Shown: piece by piece, positions 55,059 through 64,000 of the stretch
How the letters are laid out: every line of letters begins with the position of its first letter
How positions within the stretch are numbered: position 1 is the first letter of the stretch
DNA from: Candidatus Corynebacterium faecigallinarum
GTDB taxonomy: Bacteria; Actinomycetota; Actinomycetes; Mycobacteriales; Mycobacteriaceae
Assembly: GCA_019120175.1 (NCBI GenBank)
Contig: DWVP01000004.1
Coordinates: 124,001 to 188,000, forward strand
Length of the DNA stretch: 64,000 nucleotides
Reading direction: 5' to 3'
Program-made: the position numbers and the translations under genes
The notes under the pieces: generated by a model
Seen by the model: only the letters and a program-made list of their open reading frames with translations
Database searches by the model: none
What the model was told of the DNA's origin: nothing

Positions 55059-55841
55059 ATGACCCGCACCCCCTTGATCGCTGGCAACTGGAAGATGAAC
55101 CTGAACCACCTGGAGGCCATCCAGGTGGTGCAGAAGTTCGCCTTCGCACTGCCGAAGGACTACTACGAGCATGTCGACGTCGCCTTCATCCCGCCGTTCA
55201 CCGACATCCGTAGCGTCCAGACCATCGTCGACGGCGAGAAGATCCCGCTGACCTACGGCGCACAGGACGTCTCCGTCCACGCAAAGGGCGCCTACACCGG
55301 TGAGGTCTCCGCCTCGATGCTCGCCAAGCTCGGCTGCCGTTGGGTGGTCGTCGGCCACTCCGAGCGTCGCCAGTACCACGCCGAGGACGACGCCACCGTG
55401 GCGGCGAAGGCGAAGGCCGCGCTGTCCGAGGGTATGTCGCCGATCGTCTGCGTGGGTGAGCCCCTGGAGGTCCGTCAGAAGGGCGGGCACGTCGACTACG
55501 TCGTCGCGCAGACCCGGAACTCCTTGGCAGGTCTCTCGGCGGGCGACCTCGCGTCCACCGTCATCGCGTATGAACCCGTGTGGGCGATCGGCACCGGCGA
55601 AGTCGCCTCCGCCGGTGACGCCCAGGAGGTGTGCCAGGCGATCCGCGGACTCGTCCGCGAACTCGCCGACGACGCCACCGCCGACGGTATGCGCATCCTC
55701 TACGGCGGGTCGGTGAAGACCGACTCGGTCGGTGAGATCGTCAGCCAGCCCGACGTCGACGGAGGGCTGGTCGGTGGGGCCAGTCTCGACGGCGAGGACT
55801 TCGCCCGACTGTGTGCCGCGGCAGCGAAGGCGGGTCGCTAA
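55059..55841 (+). CDS. tpiA: Triosephosphate isomerase
   Basis: 260 aa from ATG 55059. Active-site Lys in [11 protein letters not shown], His in [13 protein letters not shown] and Glu in [15 protein letters not shown], plus [12 protein letters not shown]. Interconverts DHAP and glyceraldehyde 3-phosphate. Last gene of the gap-pgk-tpi cluster. Confidence 0.97.
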   Translation: MTRTPLIAGNWKMNLNHLEAIQVVQKFAFALPKDYYEHVDVAFIPPFTDIRSVQTIVDGEKIPLTYGAQDVSVHAKGAYTGEVSASMLAKLGCRWVVVGHSERRQYHAEDDATVAAKAKAALSEGMSPIVCVGEPLEVRQKGGHVDYVVAQTRNSLAGLSAGDLASTVIAYEPVWAIGTGEVASAGDAQEVCQAIRGLVRELADDATADGMRILYGGSVKTDSVGEIVSQPDVDGGLVGGASLDGEDFARLCAAAAKAGR

Positions 55842-55878
55842 GCCAGCGAATGTGGGCTACTGCGGGCACAATGGGGTC

Positions 55879-58764
55879 ATGACTTCACACACACCGCAGT
55901 CACCACAGCCGGCGGATTCCGCCCCTCAGACCGTCCCCGGCACCGCGATCCCCGCGGTTGCCCCGGACACCGAGACCCCGGAGATCATTCCCGGACTTCG
56001 CCAGGAGGTGCGCTACCTCGGCGCCATCCTCGGTGACATCATCCGGGACCAGGAGGGGGAGGAGGTCTTCTCGGTCGTCGAGGAGACCCGCCGGGCCGCC
56101 TTCGCGATTCGTGACGGGGACGGGGACCCTGCCGCCCTGGAGTCACTGGCCGACCGGCTGCACGACCTTCCCGCAGCGACGGCACTCCCGGTGATCCGGG
56201 CCTTCTCACACTTCAGTCTGCTGGCGAACCTCGCCGAGGACCTCCACGAGGAACGTCTCCGGGACCGTCGGGCCGATGACGGCGTGGCCCCGCCGGCCGA
56301 CACCCTCGACTCGGCATGGACCGCACTGTCCGATGCCTCGGTGACCTCCCGACAGGTCGCCGAGGTCGTCGCGAAGGCCCAGGTTGCCCCGGTGCTTACC
56401 GCCCACCCGACGGAGACCCGTCGCCGCACGGTCTTCGACGTGCAGTGGGACATCACCCGACTGATGCGCGGCCGCGGACGCATCCTCAACAGTGGACGCA
56501 CCGCACGCAGCGACGAACGTCTGGCCAGCATCGACACCGACATCCGCCGCCGGGTGTCGATCCTGTGGCAGACCGCGCTGATCCGCTCGGTGCGCCCCCG
56601 TATCGAGGACGAGATCAACGTGGGGCTGCGCTACTTCACCATCAGCCTGCTGCAGGAGATTCCGGCGATCAACCGCCGGGTCACCGTGGCACTACGCGAC
56701 CGCTATGGACAGGACGTCCCGGCCACGCCGACGGTGCGTCCCGGCAGCTGGATCGGCGGCGACCACGACGGCAACCCCTTCGTCACCGGGCAGACCGTCA
56801 CCTACGCCACAGCGCGGGCCGCCCAGACCGTCTTCGACTGGTACCTGGGCCAGCTCGGAAAGCTGGAGCACGAGCTGAGCTTGTCCGTCCAGCTCACCCA
56901 CGTCACCGAGGATCTTGCGGAGCTGGCCGACCGGGGCAGGAACGACGTCCCCTCCAGGGTCGACGAACCCTACCGCCGGGCCGTCCACGGTATCCGGGGA
57001 CGCGTCGCCGCCACCGCGGCATCCCGCCTGAGCGAGCAGGTCGAGGTTGCACAGGATCAGACCCTGTCCCGTGGCCACCAGCCCTACACCGACAGCACCG
57101 AACTGCTGTCCGACCTGGAGACCATCGACGCTTCACTGCGCGCCAGCGCCGACGACATCATCGCCGATCACCGGCTAGGCGACCTCATCGCCGCGACGCA
57201 GACCTTCGGGTTTCACCTCAGTAGCCTGGATCTGCGACAGAACTCGGAGAGCTTCGAGTCGGTGCTGAGCGAACTCTTCACCAGGGCCGGAGTCACCGAC
57301 GACTACACGGCGCTCACCGAAGAGGAGCGGGTGGCGTTGCTCACCGCCGAGCTGCGTTCGCCGCGTCCCCTCAGCGACCCCCGTGCCACCTGGAGCGAGG
57401 TCACCGAGCGCGAACTGGGGATCTTCCGGGCGGCCGCGGATGCCGTGGAGCGTTTCGGCCCGGACGCCGTCCCGCACTGCATCATCTCGATGGCGTCATC
57501 GGTGTCGGACATTCTGGAGCCGATGATCCTGCTCAAGGAGGTGGGGCTGGTCACCGCCGACGATGGCCGCATCAGCGGCAGCGTCGACGTGATCCCGCTG
57601 TTCGAGACGATCGAGGACCTGGCCGCCGGTGCGGACGTGATGCGGGAGGTGCTGTCCCTCGAGCTCTACCGCGATTACGTCCGCAACCGTGGCGAGATCC
57701 AGGAAGTCATGCTGGGATACTCCGACTCGAACAAGGACGGTGGCTACCTGGCGGCGAACTGGGGACTCTACGACGCCGAGATCGCCCTGGTCGCCGCAGC
57801 CTCCGACGCCGGTGTCGGACTGCGGTTGTTCCACGGCCGTGGCGGCACGGTCGGACGCGGCGGCGGGCCCAGTCACGAGGCGATCCTCGCCCAGCCTGAA
57901 GGCGCGGTGCAGGGTAGCGTGCGGATCACCGAGCAGGGCGAGATCATCTCCGCCAAGTACGGTGTGCCCTCGGTGGCCCGCCGCAACCTCGAGTCCCTGG
58001 TGTCGGCGACCCTGGAGGCCAGCCTGTTGCCGGTCGACCGGATCGACGATCCGGAGCGGGCCTACGCCACCATGCGCGAACTCGCGGAACTGTCCCGTCT
58101 AACCTATGCCCGGCTGATGCACGACGACCACGGGTTCATCGACTACTTCACCAGTTCCACCCCGCTGGAGGAGATCGGCAACCTGAACATCGGTTCCCGG
58201 CCCAGTTCCCGCAAGCAGACCAGCAGCATCTCCGACCTGCGCGCCATCCCGTGGGTGCTGTCCTGGTCCCAGTCGCGGATCATGTTGCCCGGCTGGTTCG
58301 GGGTGGGCAGTGCGGTGCGTCAGTGGATCGACGGAGGTGACTCTGCCGATTCTGCCGCACGTCTGGACTACCTCCGGCAGTTGTACCGGCGCTGGCCCTT
58401 CTTCCGCTCGGTGCTGTCGAACATGGCCCAGGTCATGGCGAAGACCGACCTGTCGGTGGCTCACCTGTACTCGGCACTGGTGCCGGACCGGGAGGACGCC
58501 GACCGGATCTTCGAGATGATCTCCGGGGAGTTCACCCTCACCGTGGAGATGTACCTGCAGATCACCGAACAGGACACCCTGGTCGACGACAACCCCGAGC
58601 TCGCCCTGTCGGTGCGCAACAGGTTCCCGTACCTCCTGCCGTTGAACCTGCTGCAACTCTCCCTGCTGCGGCGGTACCGCGACGGCGATCGCAGCGAGGA
58701 TGTCCTCGACGGTATCCGACTGACGATGAACGGCCTGGCCACCGGCCTGCGGAACTCCGGATAA
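55879..58764 (+). CDS. ppc: Phosphoenolpyruvate carboxylase
   Basis: 961 aa from ATG 55879; a possible -10 CACAAT lies 6 nt before. Anaplerotic carboxylation of PEP to oxaloacetate. Conserved regions: APVLTAHPTETRRRTV with the catalytic His, RPGSWIGGDHDGNPFVT, LGYSDSNKDGGYLAANW, FHGRGGTVGRGGGPSHEAI, SRPSSRKQTSSISDLRAIPWVLSWSQSR, and the C-terminal MNGLATGLRNSG. The N-terminal ~40 residues are a Pro/Thr-rich extension. Longer in-frame starts lie in tpiA. Confidence 0.96.
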   Translation: MTSHTPQSPQPADSAPQTVPGTAIPAVAPDTETPEIIPGLRQEVRYLGAILGDIIRDQEGEEVFSVVEETRRAAFAIRDGDGDPAALESLADRLHDLPAATALPVIRAFSHFSLLANLAEDLHEERLRDRRADDGVAPPADTLDSAWTALSDASVTSRQVAEVVAKAQVAPVLTAHPTETRRRTVFDVQWDITRLMRGRGRILNSGRTARSDERLASIDTDIRRRVSILWQTALIRSVRPRIEDEINVGLRYFTISLLQEIPAINRRVTVALRDRYGQDVPATPTVRPGSWIGGDHDGNPFVTGQTVTYATARAAQTVFDWYLGQLGKLEHELSLSVQLTHVTEDLAELADRGRNDVPSRVDEPYRRAVHGIRGRVAATAASRLSEQVEVAQDQTLSRGHQPYTDSTELLSDLETIDASLRASADDIIADHRLGDLIAATQTFGFHLSSLDLRQNSESFESVLSELFTRAGVTDDYTALTEEERVALLTAELRSPRPLSDPRATWSEVTERELGIFRAAADAVERFGPDAVPHCIISMASSVSDILEPMILLKEVGLVTADDGRISGSVDVIPLFETIEDLAAGADVMREVLSLELYRDYVRNRGEIQEVMLGYSDSNKDGGYLAANWGLYDAEIALVAAASDAGVGLRLFHGRGGTVGRGGGPSHEAILAQPEGAVQGSVRITEQGEIISAKYGVPSVARRNLESLVSATLEASLLPVDRIDDPERAYATMRELAELSRLTYARLMHDDHGFIDYFTSSTPLEEIGNLNIGSRPSSRKQTSSISDLRAIPWVLSWSQSRIMLPGWFGVGSAVRQWIDGGDSADSAARLDYLRQLYRRWPFFRSVLSNMAQVMAKTDLSVAHLYSALVPDREDADRIFEMISGEFTLTVEMYLQITEQDTLVDDNPELALSVRNRFPYLLPLNLLQLSLLRRYRDGDRSEDVLDGIRLTMNGLATGLRNSG

Positions 58765-58817
58765 GCTCCCGGGCCGACATCGGCAGGTTAGTGCTGCATC
58801 GGTGGGCACTCGTGGGC

Positions 58818-58823
58818 TATGAT
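58818..58823 (+). promoter_or_regulatory. secG -10 element
   Basis: TATGAT at 58818-58823 in the 134 bp gap between ppc and secG is a consensus-like -10; the leader is about 70 nt. Confidence 0.45.
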
Positions 58824-58898
58824 GGGGGAGTTTCCGAAAGGGCTGAATTGTCAGAGTTGTTCCTGCCCTCCCCGACACGACGTTAGGCACTTACCAAC

Positions 58899-59138
58899 AT
58901 GGTTCTCACCCTCCAGATCGTTCTGGTGGTCACCAGCCTCATCATGGGGCTGTCCGTCCTGCTGCACAAGGGCAAGGGCGGCGGCCTGTCCAGCCTCTTC
59001 GGTGGCGGCATGCAGTCGAGTCTGTCCGGCTCCACCGTGGTCGAGAAGAACCTGGACCGGCTGACGGTGGTCACCGCGGTGATCTGGATCGCCGCCATCA
59101 TCGGGCTGAACCTGGCCGTCCACTACGCCCAGGTCTAG
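58899..59138 (+). CDS. secG: Preprotein translocase subunit SecG
   Basis: 79 aa membrane protein of the SecYEG channel. Two transmembrane helices (~2-21 and ~55-75) flank the glycine-rich conserved loop KGKGGGLSSLFGGGMQSSLSGSTVVEKNLDRLT. The position after ppc and before the pentose phosphate operon is conserved in corynebacteria. Confidence 0.95.
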   Translation: MVLTLQIVLVVTSLIMGLSVLLHKGKGGGLSSLFGGGMQSSLSGSTVVEKNLDRLTVVTAVIWIAAIIGLNLAVHYAQV

Positions 59139-59184
59139 TAGGAGCCCGTACGTACTGCCCTGTACGAGCATCGCGGCACAGCAG

Positions 59185-59211
59185 AAGGGCCCGGCGATCT
59201 GCCGGGCCCTT
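59185..59211. terminator. Bidirectional terminator between secG and pgl
   Basis: AAGGGCCCGGC-GATCT-GCCGGGCCCTT: an 11-bp perfect stem with a 5-nt loop between converging genes. A's on one side and T's on the other suit termination in both directions. Confidence 0.75.
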
Positions 59212-59233
59212 GGCACATGTCGGAGACGGGTTC

Positions 59234-60034
59234 CTAGCGAGGATCGGCCCCGGCGTCGACGTGCAGGACCGTCTCGGAAGTACCGCACACCGCAGCCGCC
59301 GGCCACTGGGCCGGATCATCGCCGCTGACCACATGGTCGGCGGCGTCCTTTTTTGCAGCTCCACACACCAGCAGCCAGACCCGCTGGGCGGAGTTCACCG
59401 CCGCCAGAGTCAGGGACACGCGTTCGGCCGGAGGCTTGGGGCACCCGCGCACGGCGACGACGGTGGTCCCGTCAGCGGGGGAGAGCTCCGGGGTGTGGGG
59501 GAACAGTGAGTTGATGTGTCCCTCCGGCCCCATCCCCAACAGGTGCAGGTCGAAACCCTCGGGGGCGTACTCGCCGAGCACGGTGGCGTACTCGGATGCC
59601 GCGGTGTCCAACTCCGGGCCGTCCGGGGACTCCGCGTCGGTGGGTGCCGCCACCCGGTGCACATGCTGTGCCGGGATGCCGACATGTTCCAACAGCTCGG
59701 TGTCAGCCAGGCCGTCGTTGCGGGCCACTGCACCGGTCGTCCCGACCGGGACGAAACGCTCGTCGCCGAAGAAGACGTGAACCTTCGACCAGTCGATGGC
59801 GGTGACCGGGAAGGACTCCGCGGTCTGCCGTGCGGCAAGGTCCAGGGCGGCCAGGGCACGCAGTACGGCGCCGCCGGCCCCACCGCCGGTGAGGACGATC
59901 CGGGCGAAGCCGTCGTCGGTCACCCCACCGCGGCGCTGAACCTCGGCGATGACCTCGACGATGTCACGGGCCACCCCCTCGGCCAAGGTGTCCTGGTCAG
60001 GCCAGGCGGTCACGGACACGGAACGGGTGGTCAT
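59234..60034 (-). CDS. pgl: 6-phosphogluconolactonase
   Basis: 266 aa (DevB type). Hydrolyses 6-phosphogluconolactone from G6PDH. Motifs: VLTGGGAGGAVLRAL, DWSKVHVFFGDERFVPV with the family GDER signature, and LLGMGPEGHINSLFPHTPEL. Its ATG overlaps the opcA stop. Last gene of the tkt-tal-zwf-opcA-pgl operon. Confidence 0.94.
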   Translation of the reverse strand: MTTRSVSVTAWPDQDTLAEGVARDIVEVIAEVQRRGGVTDDGFARIVLTGGGAGGAVLRALAALDLAARQTAESFPVTAIDWSKVHVFFGDERFVPVGTTGAVARNDGLADTELLEHVGIPAQHVHRVAAPTDAESPDGPELDTAASEYATVLGEYAPEGFDLHLLGMGPEGHINSLFPHTPELSPADGTTVVAVRGCPKPPAERVSLTLAAVNSAQRVWLLVCGAAKKDAADHVVSGDDPAQWPAAAVCGTSETVLHVDAGADPR

Positions 60035-61089
60035 CGGCGACTCTCCTGGGACGACATCGGCAAGGGGGAACTCATCGAATCCTTCGGGGTACGCACCCGG
60101 GGAAGACCATGCAGGGCATCACCGAAGGCACGGTCGGGTTCTAGGTAACGCAGTTCCTCGGCGAGACAGTCACCGACCGGGCGGCGGGACAGGTTGACGA
60201 CTGTATCGGTGCCGATTCCGGTGCTGACCCGGGCCGAGTGGTGGTCGAGGATCTCCAGGACCACTTCGCCGTCGTCGAGGGTGATCACGGTGCGGCGCAC
60301 CGGTGCGGTCGGCTGACCGTCGTCGTCGACGGGGATGGTGGGGGAACCGTCGGCGCAGCGGGACACCGGGACGTTCAGCCGGTGGGCGAGCCAGCCGGCG
60401 GCGATGTCGACCGCCGGGTCATCGGCGGGGCCGTCGACCTCGGCAGAGACGATCGTCGCCCCGGGTCGCTGGTCCAGGGCGCTGGACAGCAGTCCACGCC
60501 ACGGGGTGATCCGGCTCCACACCAGGTCGGAGTCACCGCGGCTATAGCCGATGCGGCGACGGAAGATCGCCTCGGCACCGCGTCCGGCGGTGGCGTCGGC
60601 GAGACTGTCGGTGATCCGGCGGGTGGCCAGTGCACCGAGGGCGTCGGCGGCGGGATTGCGGGGCGAGGTGAACGGCCACCACACCACCACCGGCGTGTCC
60701 GGCAGCAGCAGCGGCATGACCGCATTGTCGGCATGGTCGGCCAGTGCACCGTGCAACCGCATGAGGATCATCTCCGAGGCGCCGGCGTCGCCACCCAGGT
60801 GGATCGCGGCATCCATGCTCACCTCGGTGGTGGAGCGGTCGTGCACCACGAAGATCACCCGGGCAGGGTGCTCACGCGAGGCCTCCACGGTCGCGGCGAC
60901 GACAGCGTCGAGGTCCTCTTCGGAACGCATGGACACGATGAGGGTCAGCACCCGGCCGGTGGCTACCTCGCCGCGCTGTTCACGCAGCCGGTGTAGTTCA
61001 CGCCCCAGAGCCCGTGTCGTCGTGGTGCCGAGATTCCGGACCACGGCCTGGTCGCCGGTACTGGTGTCGGTGAAGGTCGTGGCGGACAT
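60031..61089 (-). CDS. opcA: Glucose-6-phosphate dehydrogenase assembly protein OpcA
   Basis: 352 aa from ATG 61089, which shares one base with the zwf stop and has GGAGG 8 nt upstream; ATG 61104 would add five residues. OpcA is needed for active G6PDH in cyanobacteria and corynebacteria. Recognisable features are VLTLIVSMRSEEDLDAVVAATVEASREHPARVIFVV and PVVVWWPFTSPRNPAADALG. No enzymatic motif. Encoded directly downstream of its partner Zwf. Confidence 0.94.
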   Translation of the reverse strand: MSATTFTDTSTGDQAVVRNLGTTTTRALGRELHRLREQRGEVATGRVLTLIVSMRSEEDLDAVVAATVEASREHPARVIFVVHDRSTTEVSMDAAIHLGGDAGASEMILMRLHGALADHADNAVMPLLLPDTPVVVWWPFTSPRNPAADALGALATRRITDSLADATAGRGAEAIFRRRIGYSRGDSDLVWSRITPWRGLLSSALDQRPGATIVSAEVDGPADDPAVDIAAGWLAHRLNVPVSRCADGSPTIPVDDDGQPTAPVRRTVITLDDGEVVLEILDHHSARVSTGIGTDTVVNLSRRPVGDCLAEELRYLEPDRAFGDALHGLPRVRTPKDSMSSPLPMSSQESRR

Positions 61090-62609
61090 CAGGGTCGCCT
61101 CCATTTCCTGCTGTGGCGGGTCAGCATCCGGTCGGCGCCGAACGGTCCCCAGGTGCCGGACTCGTAGTCCTCCGGCCGTCCGGACTGTGACCAGTAGTTC
61201 AGGATAGGGTCGAGGATGCGCCAGGACTCCTCGACCTCCTCGTTGGTGGGGAACAGGCTGGCCTCGTCGAGCAGGGCGTCGAGGATGAGCCGCTCATAGG
61301 CCTCCGGGGACTGCTCGGTGAAGGCCTCGGAGTAGGAGAAGTCCATGTTGACGTCACGGACGTCCATCGCCGAGCCAGGCACCTTGGATCCGAAGCGCAG
61401 CAGCACACCCTCATCCGGCTGCACCCGGATGACCAGCACGTTGGAGTCCTGTGCCTCGGTCTGGTCCCGGGCGAAGGACTGGTGCGGGGCGTCCTTGAAC
61501 ACCAGCGCGATCTCGGTGACACGTCGGCCGAGCCGCTTGCCGGTACGCAGGTAGAACGGCACCCCGGCCCAGCGCCGGGAATTGATCTCGAAGGTGGCAG
61601 CAGCATAGGTCTCGGTGGTGGATGTCGGTTCGAAACCATCCTCCTCGCGCAGTCCGGGGACGAACTCCGAGCCCTGCCAACCGGCGGTGTACTGGCCACG
61701 GGCGGTGGTCTGGGCGAACGGGCCGACCGGCCGGGTGGCCTTGAGCACCTTGAGTTTCTCGGACTTGAGTTCATCCGGGGCGAAGGTCACCGGCTCCTCC
61801 ATCGCCACCAGGGCCAGCAACTGGAGCAGGTGGTTCTGCATCACGTCGCGGGCGGCACCGATGCCGTCGTAGTAGCCGGCGCGTCCGCCCAGGCCGATGT
61901 CCTCGGCCATGGTGATCTGGACGTGGTCGATCAGCTGAGAGTTGAACAGGGGCTCGAACATCTGGTTGGCGAAACGCAGCACCAGGATGTTCTGTACGGT
62001 CTCCTTGCCCAGGTAGTGGTCGATTCGGAACACCGAGGACTCCGGGAAGACCGCGTTGACGGTTCGGTTGAGCTCCGCGGCGGACTCCTCGTCGTGGCCG
62101 AAGGGCTTTTCGATGACCACCCGCTTCCAGCCCTGGGAGCTGTCGGCGAGCCCGGAGCGCTGCAGCTGGTTGCACACGTCGGAGAAGTACTGCGGCGGGA
62201 CTGAAAGATAGTAGGCCCAGTTGCCGGCGGTACCGCGTTCGGCGTCCATCCGGCGGGTCATCGCCGCCAGGTCGTCGAAGGCGGCATCGGTGACGAAGTC
62301 ACCCTTGACGAACTGGATGCCGGCGGCGAGCTGGTTCCACACCGACTCACGCCAGGGGGTGCGGACCCGTTCACGGACGGCATCGAGCACCTCGGCCTCG
62401 AAGTCCTCCTTGGTCCAGTCACGACGGCCGTATCCAATGAGGCTGAAACCCGGGGGGAGCAGGCCACGGTTGGCCAGGTCGTAAACGGCGGGAAGCAACT
62501 TACGCCGGGCAAGGTCGCCGGTGACACCGAAGATCACCAGACCGGACGGCCCGGCAATGCGCGGGACGCGTCGGTCTGCGGAGTCCCGCAGCGGGTTCAC
62601 CGAGGTCAC
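61089..62609 (-). CDS. zwf: Glucose-6-phosphate 1-dehydrogenase
   Basis: 506 aa from GTG 62609 (4-bp overlap with the tal stop). Oxidises glucose 6-phosphate with NADP. Coenzyme site VIFGVTGDLARRKLLPAVYDL, active site RIDHYLGKETVQNILVLRF with catalytic His and Lys, and YYDGIGAARDVMQNHLLQLL are all intact. Main NADPH source with OpcA and Pgl. Confidence 0.97.
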   Translation of the reverse strand: MTSVNPLRDSADRRVPRIAGPSGLVIFGVTGDLARRKLLPAVYDLANRGLLPPGFSLIGYGRRDWTKEDFEAEVLDAVRERVRTPWRESVWNQLAAGIQFVKGDFVTDAAFDDLAAMTRRMDAERGTAGNWAYYLSVPPQYFSDVCNQLQRSGLADSSQGWKRVVIEKPFGHDEESAAELNRTVNAVFPESSVFRIDHYLGKETVQNILVLRFANQMFEPLFNSQLIDHVQITMAEDIGLGGRAGYYDGIGAARDVMQNHLLQLLALVAMEEPVTFAPDELKSEKLKVLKATRPVGPFAQTTARGQYTAGWQGSEFVPGLREEDGFEPTSTTETYAAATFEINSRRWAGVPFYLRTGKRLGRRVTEIALVFKDAPHQSFARDQTEAQDSNVLVIRVQPDEGVLLRFGSKVPGSAMDVRDVNMDFSYSEAFTEQSPEAYERLILDALLDEASLFPTNEEVEESWRILDPILNYWSQSGRPEDYESGTWGPFGADRMLTRHSRKWRRP

Positions 62610-63700
62610 AGGCGCTCGCCGATCGCGTCGAGGAGATCCTGCCAGGAGCTGACGAACTTCTCGACTCCCTCGCGCTCCAGCACGGCGAAGACGTCCGACA
62701 GGTCGATGCCGACGTCCTCGAGTGCGACGAAGACCTCATGGGACGCATCCCCGGTCCCGGTGAGCGTGTCGCCGGTGATCTTCGCGTGGTCGACGGTGGC
62801 GTCCAGGGTGTCCTGGGGCATGGTGTTCACCGTGTGCGGGCCGGCCAGTTCGGTGACGTACAGGGTGTCCGGGTACTCCGGGTTCTTCACACCGGTGGAC
62901 GCCCACAGCGGACGCTGGACGTTACCGCCGCGGGCGGCGAGGTCCTGCCAACGGGAGTCACCGAGCAGGCCCTCGCCGAAGGCGGCGTAGGCCAGGCGTG
63001 CATTGGCGACACCGGCCTTGCCCCGCAGGGTCAGGGCGGCGTCCCCACCGGTTTCCTCGAGGCGACGGTCGATCTCCGAGTCGACGCGGGAGACGAAGAA
63101 GCTGGCGACCGAGTGGATGGTGGAGATGTCCAGTCCGTTGTCCGCGGCGCGTGCGACACCCTCGATGAACGCGGCGATGACCTCGCGGTAGCGCTCGACG
63201 CTGAAGATCAGGGTGACGTTGACGCTGATGCCGGCGGCGAGCACCTCGGTGATTGCGGGCAGGCAGGCGGTGGTCGCCGGGATCTTGATCATCACGTTCT
63301 CCCGGCCGACCTCCTCACGCAGCTGCTTGGCCTGGGCGATGGTGGCCGCCGGGTCCTCGGCCAGCCGCGGGTCGACCTCGATCGACACTCGCCCGTCGAC
63401 ACCGGCGGAAACCGCGTAGGTGTCGGCGAAGGCGTCGCAGGCGTCGCGGACGTCGTCGACGGCCATGGCGAAGACGGCGGTGGAGGCGTCCGACCCGGAC
63501 TGCGACAGGGTGGCCAGCTGGGTGTCGTAGGCGGTGCTGGACGTCATGGCCTTGGCGAAGATCGCCGGGTTGGTGGTGACCCCGGCGATGCCGGTGTCCG
63601 CGATGAGACCGGCGAGGTTTCCGGAGGTCAGACGGTCGCGGGAGAGATCGTCCAGCCAGACGGAGGTACCGGTGGTGGCGAGTTCAGAGACGTTGTTCAC
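62606..63700 (-). CDS. tal: Transaldolase
   Basis: 364 aa from GTG 63700. Long actinobacterial type (TalB-like TIM barrel). GVTTNPAIFAKAM near the N terminus and Schiff-base lysine in ENVMIKIPAT; SFFVSRVDSEIDRRLEETGG and GVKNPEYPDTLYVTELAGP are typical. Transfers dihydroxyacetone units in the non-oxidative pentose phosphate pathway. Confidence 0.96.
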   Translation of the reverse strand: MNNVSELATTGTSVWLDDLSRDRLTSGNLAGLIADTGIAGVTTNPAIFAKAMTSSTAYDTQLATLSQSGSDASTAVFAMAVDDVRDACDAFADTYAVSAGVDGRVSIEVDPRLAEDPAATIAQAKQLREEVGRENVMIKIPATTACLPAITEVLAAGISVNVTLIFSVERYREVIAAFIEGVARAADNGLDISTIHSVASFFVSRVDSEIDRRLEETGGDAALTLRGKAGVANARLAYAAFGEGLLGDSRWQDLAARGGNVQRPLWASTGVKNPEYPDTLYVTELAGPHTVNTMPQDTLDATVDHAKITGDTLTGTGDASHEVFVALEDVGIDLSDVFAVLEREGVEKFVSSWQDLLDAIGERL

Positions 63701-63776
63701 GATGGTGTTCGACCAACTTTCTGCTCAAGACGTACGGGAGAAGGGATGCGGGAGAGTAGGAGAGTGGAGTGGTGGA

Positions 63777-64000
63777 CTAGAGGATGTCCCGGGCGGCGGC
63801 GACGACTGCCTCGGCGGTGATGCCGAACTCCCGGAACAGGGTCTTGTAGTCGGCGGAGGCACCGAAGTGCTCCAGTGAGACGTTGCGACCGGCCGTGCCG
63901 GTGTAGCCCTTCCAGGGCATCGCGATACCGGCCTCGACCGACACCCGGGCGGTGACCGCGGCGGGCAGGACGGACTCGCGGTAGGCGTCGTCCTGTGCCT
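63777..64000 (-). CDS. tkt: Transketolase, C-terminal fragment (continues past window edge)
   Basis: The last ~74 codons are present on the minus strand, reading SVEAGIAMPWKGYTGTAGRN, then the terminal HFGASADYKTLFREFGITAEAVVAAARDIL. This is the transketolase C-terminal domain. The gap to tal is 76 bp without a visible terminator, so tkt likely heads the pentose phosphate operon. Confidence 0.93.
   Translation of the reverse strand, partial: AQDDAYRESVLPAAVTARVSVEAGIAMPWKGYTGTAGRNVSLEHFGASADYKTLFREFGITAEAVVAAARDIL

Overview
The window is a high-GC, almost completely coding stretch of an actinobacterial chromosome, most likely from a Corynebacterium. The basis is gene order and family type: pyrR-pyrB-pyrC-carA-carB-pyrF followed by the actinobacterial integration host factor, gmk and rpoZ; uvrC-rapZ-yvcK-whiA-gap-pgk-tpi-ppc-secG; and tkt-tal-zwf-opcA-pgl. 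OpcA, WhiA, mIHF and a PriA without a visible helicase ATP site all fit this group. I see no rRNA, tRNA, CRISPR array, insertion sequence or prophage. Species cannot be fixed from sequence reading alone.

Layout. 1-8825 (+): aspS end, an APH-like phosphotransferase, rarA, alaS, ruvX, mltG, aroE. 8871-13804 (+): a small A24 prepilin peptidase, then aroC, a fused aroK-aroB gene, aroQ and pepQ. 13876-24952 (+): efp, nusB, the pyrimidine operon under an apparent PyrR RNA element, mihF, gmk, rpoZ. 25108-33008 (+): coaBC, metK, priA, def, fmt, rsmB. 33019-42487 (-): an accessory block with a sodium:solute symporter plus a 43-residue partner, and a very large GltB-like glutamate synthase overlapping a CysJ-like diflavin reductase gene. 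42697-46875 (+): rpe and the riboflavin genes ribD-ribE-ribBA-ribH. 46924-59138 (+): PH-domain protein, uvrC, rapZ, yvcK, whiA, lower glycolysis, ppc, secG. 59234-64000 (-): pentose phosphate operon pgl, opcA, zwf, tal and the end of tkt.

How the genes work together. Most of the window is core metabolism arranged in tightly overlapping operons: shikimate to chorismate, UMP synthesis from glutamine and aspartate, riboflavin from GTP and ribulose 5-phosphate (with rpe at the head of the cluster), glycolysis from glyceraldehyde 3-phosphate to PEP/oxaloacetate, and NADPH generation through the oxidative pentose phosphate route. Protein and RNA maturation genes (def, fmt, rsmB, efp, nusB) and envelope genes (mltG, secG) are interleaved.

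Most unusual points: (i) the block between rsmB and rpe, where a 1862-residue GltB-like protein with extra domains and an altered 3Fe-4S cysteine spacing is translationally coupled to a CysJ-type diflavin reductase rather than to GltD, suggesting a glutamate synthase with a different electron-delivery partner; (ii) a bifunctional AroK-AroB protein; (iii) a two-palindrome promoter in front of mihF; (iv) a near-perfect McbR-type operator over the metK promoter; (v) a recurring TAnnnT hexamer placed 7-8 nt before start codons, indicating many leaderless mRNAs.
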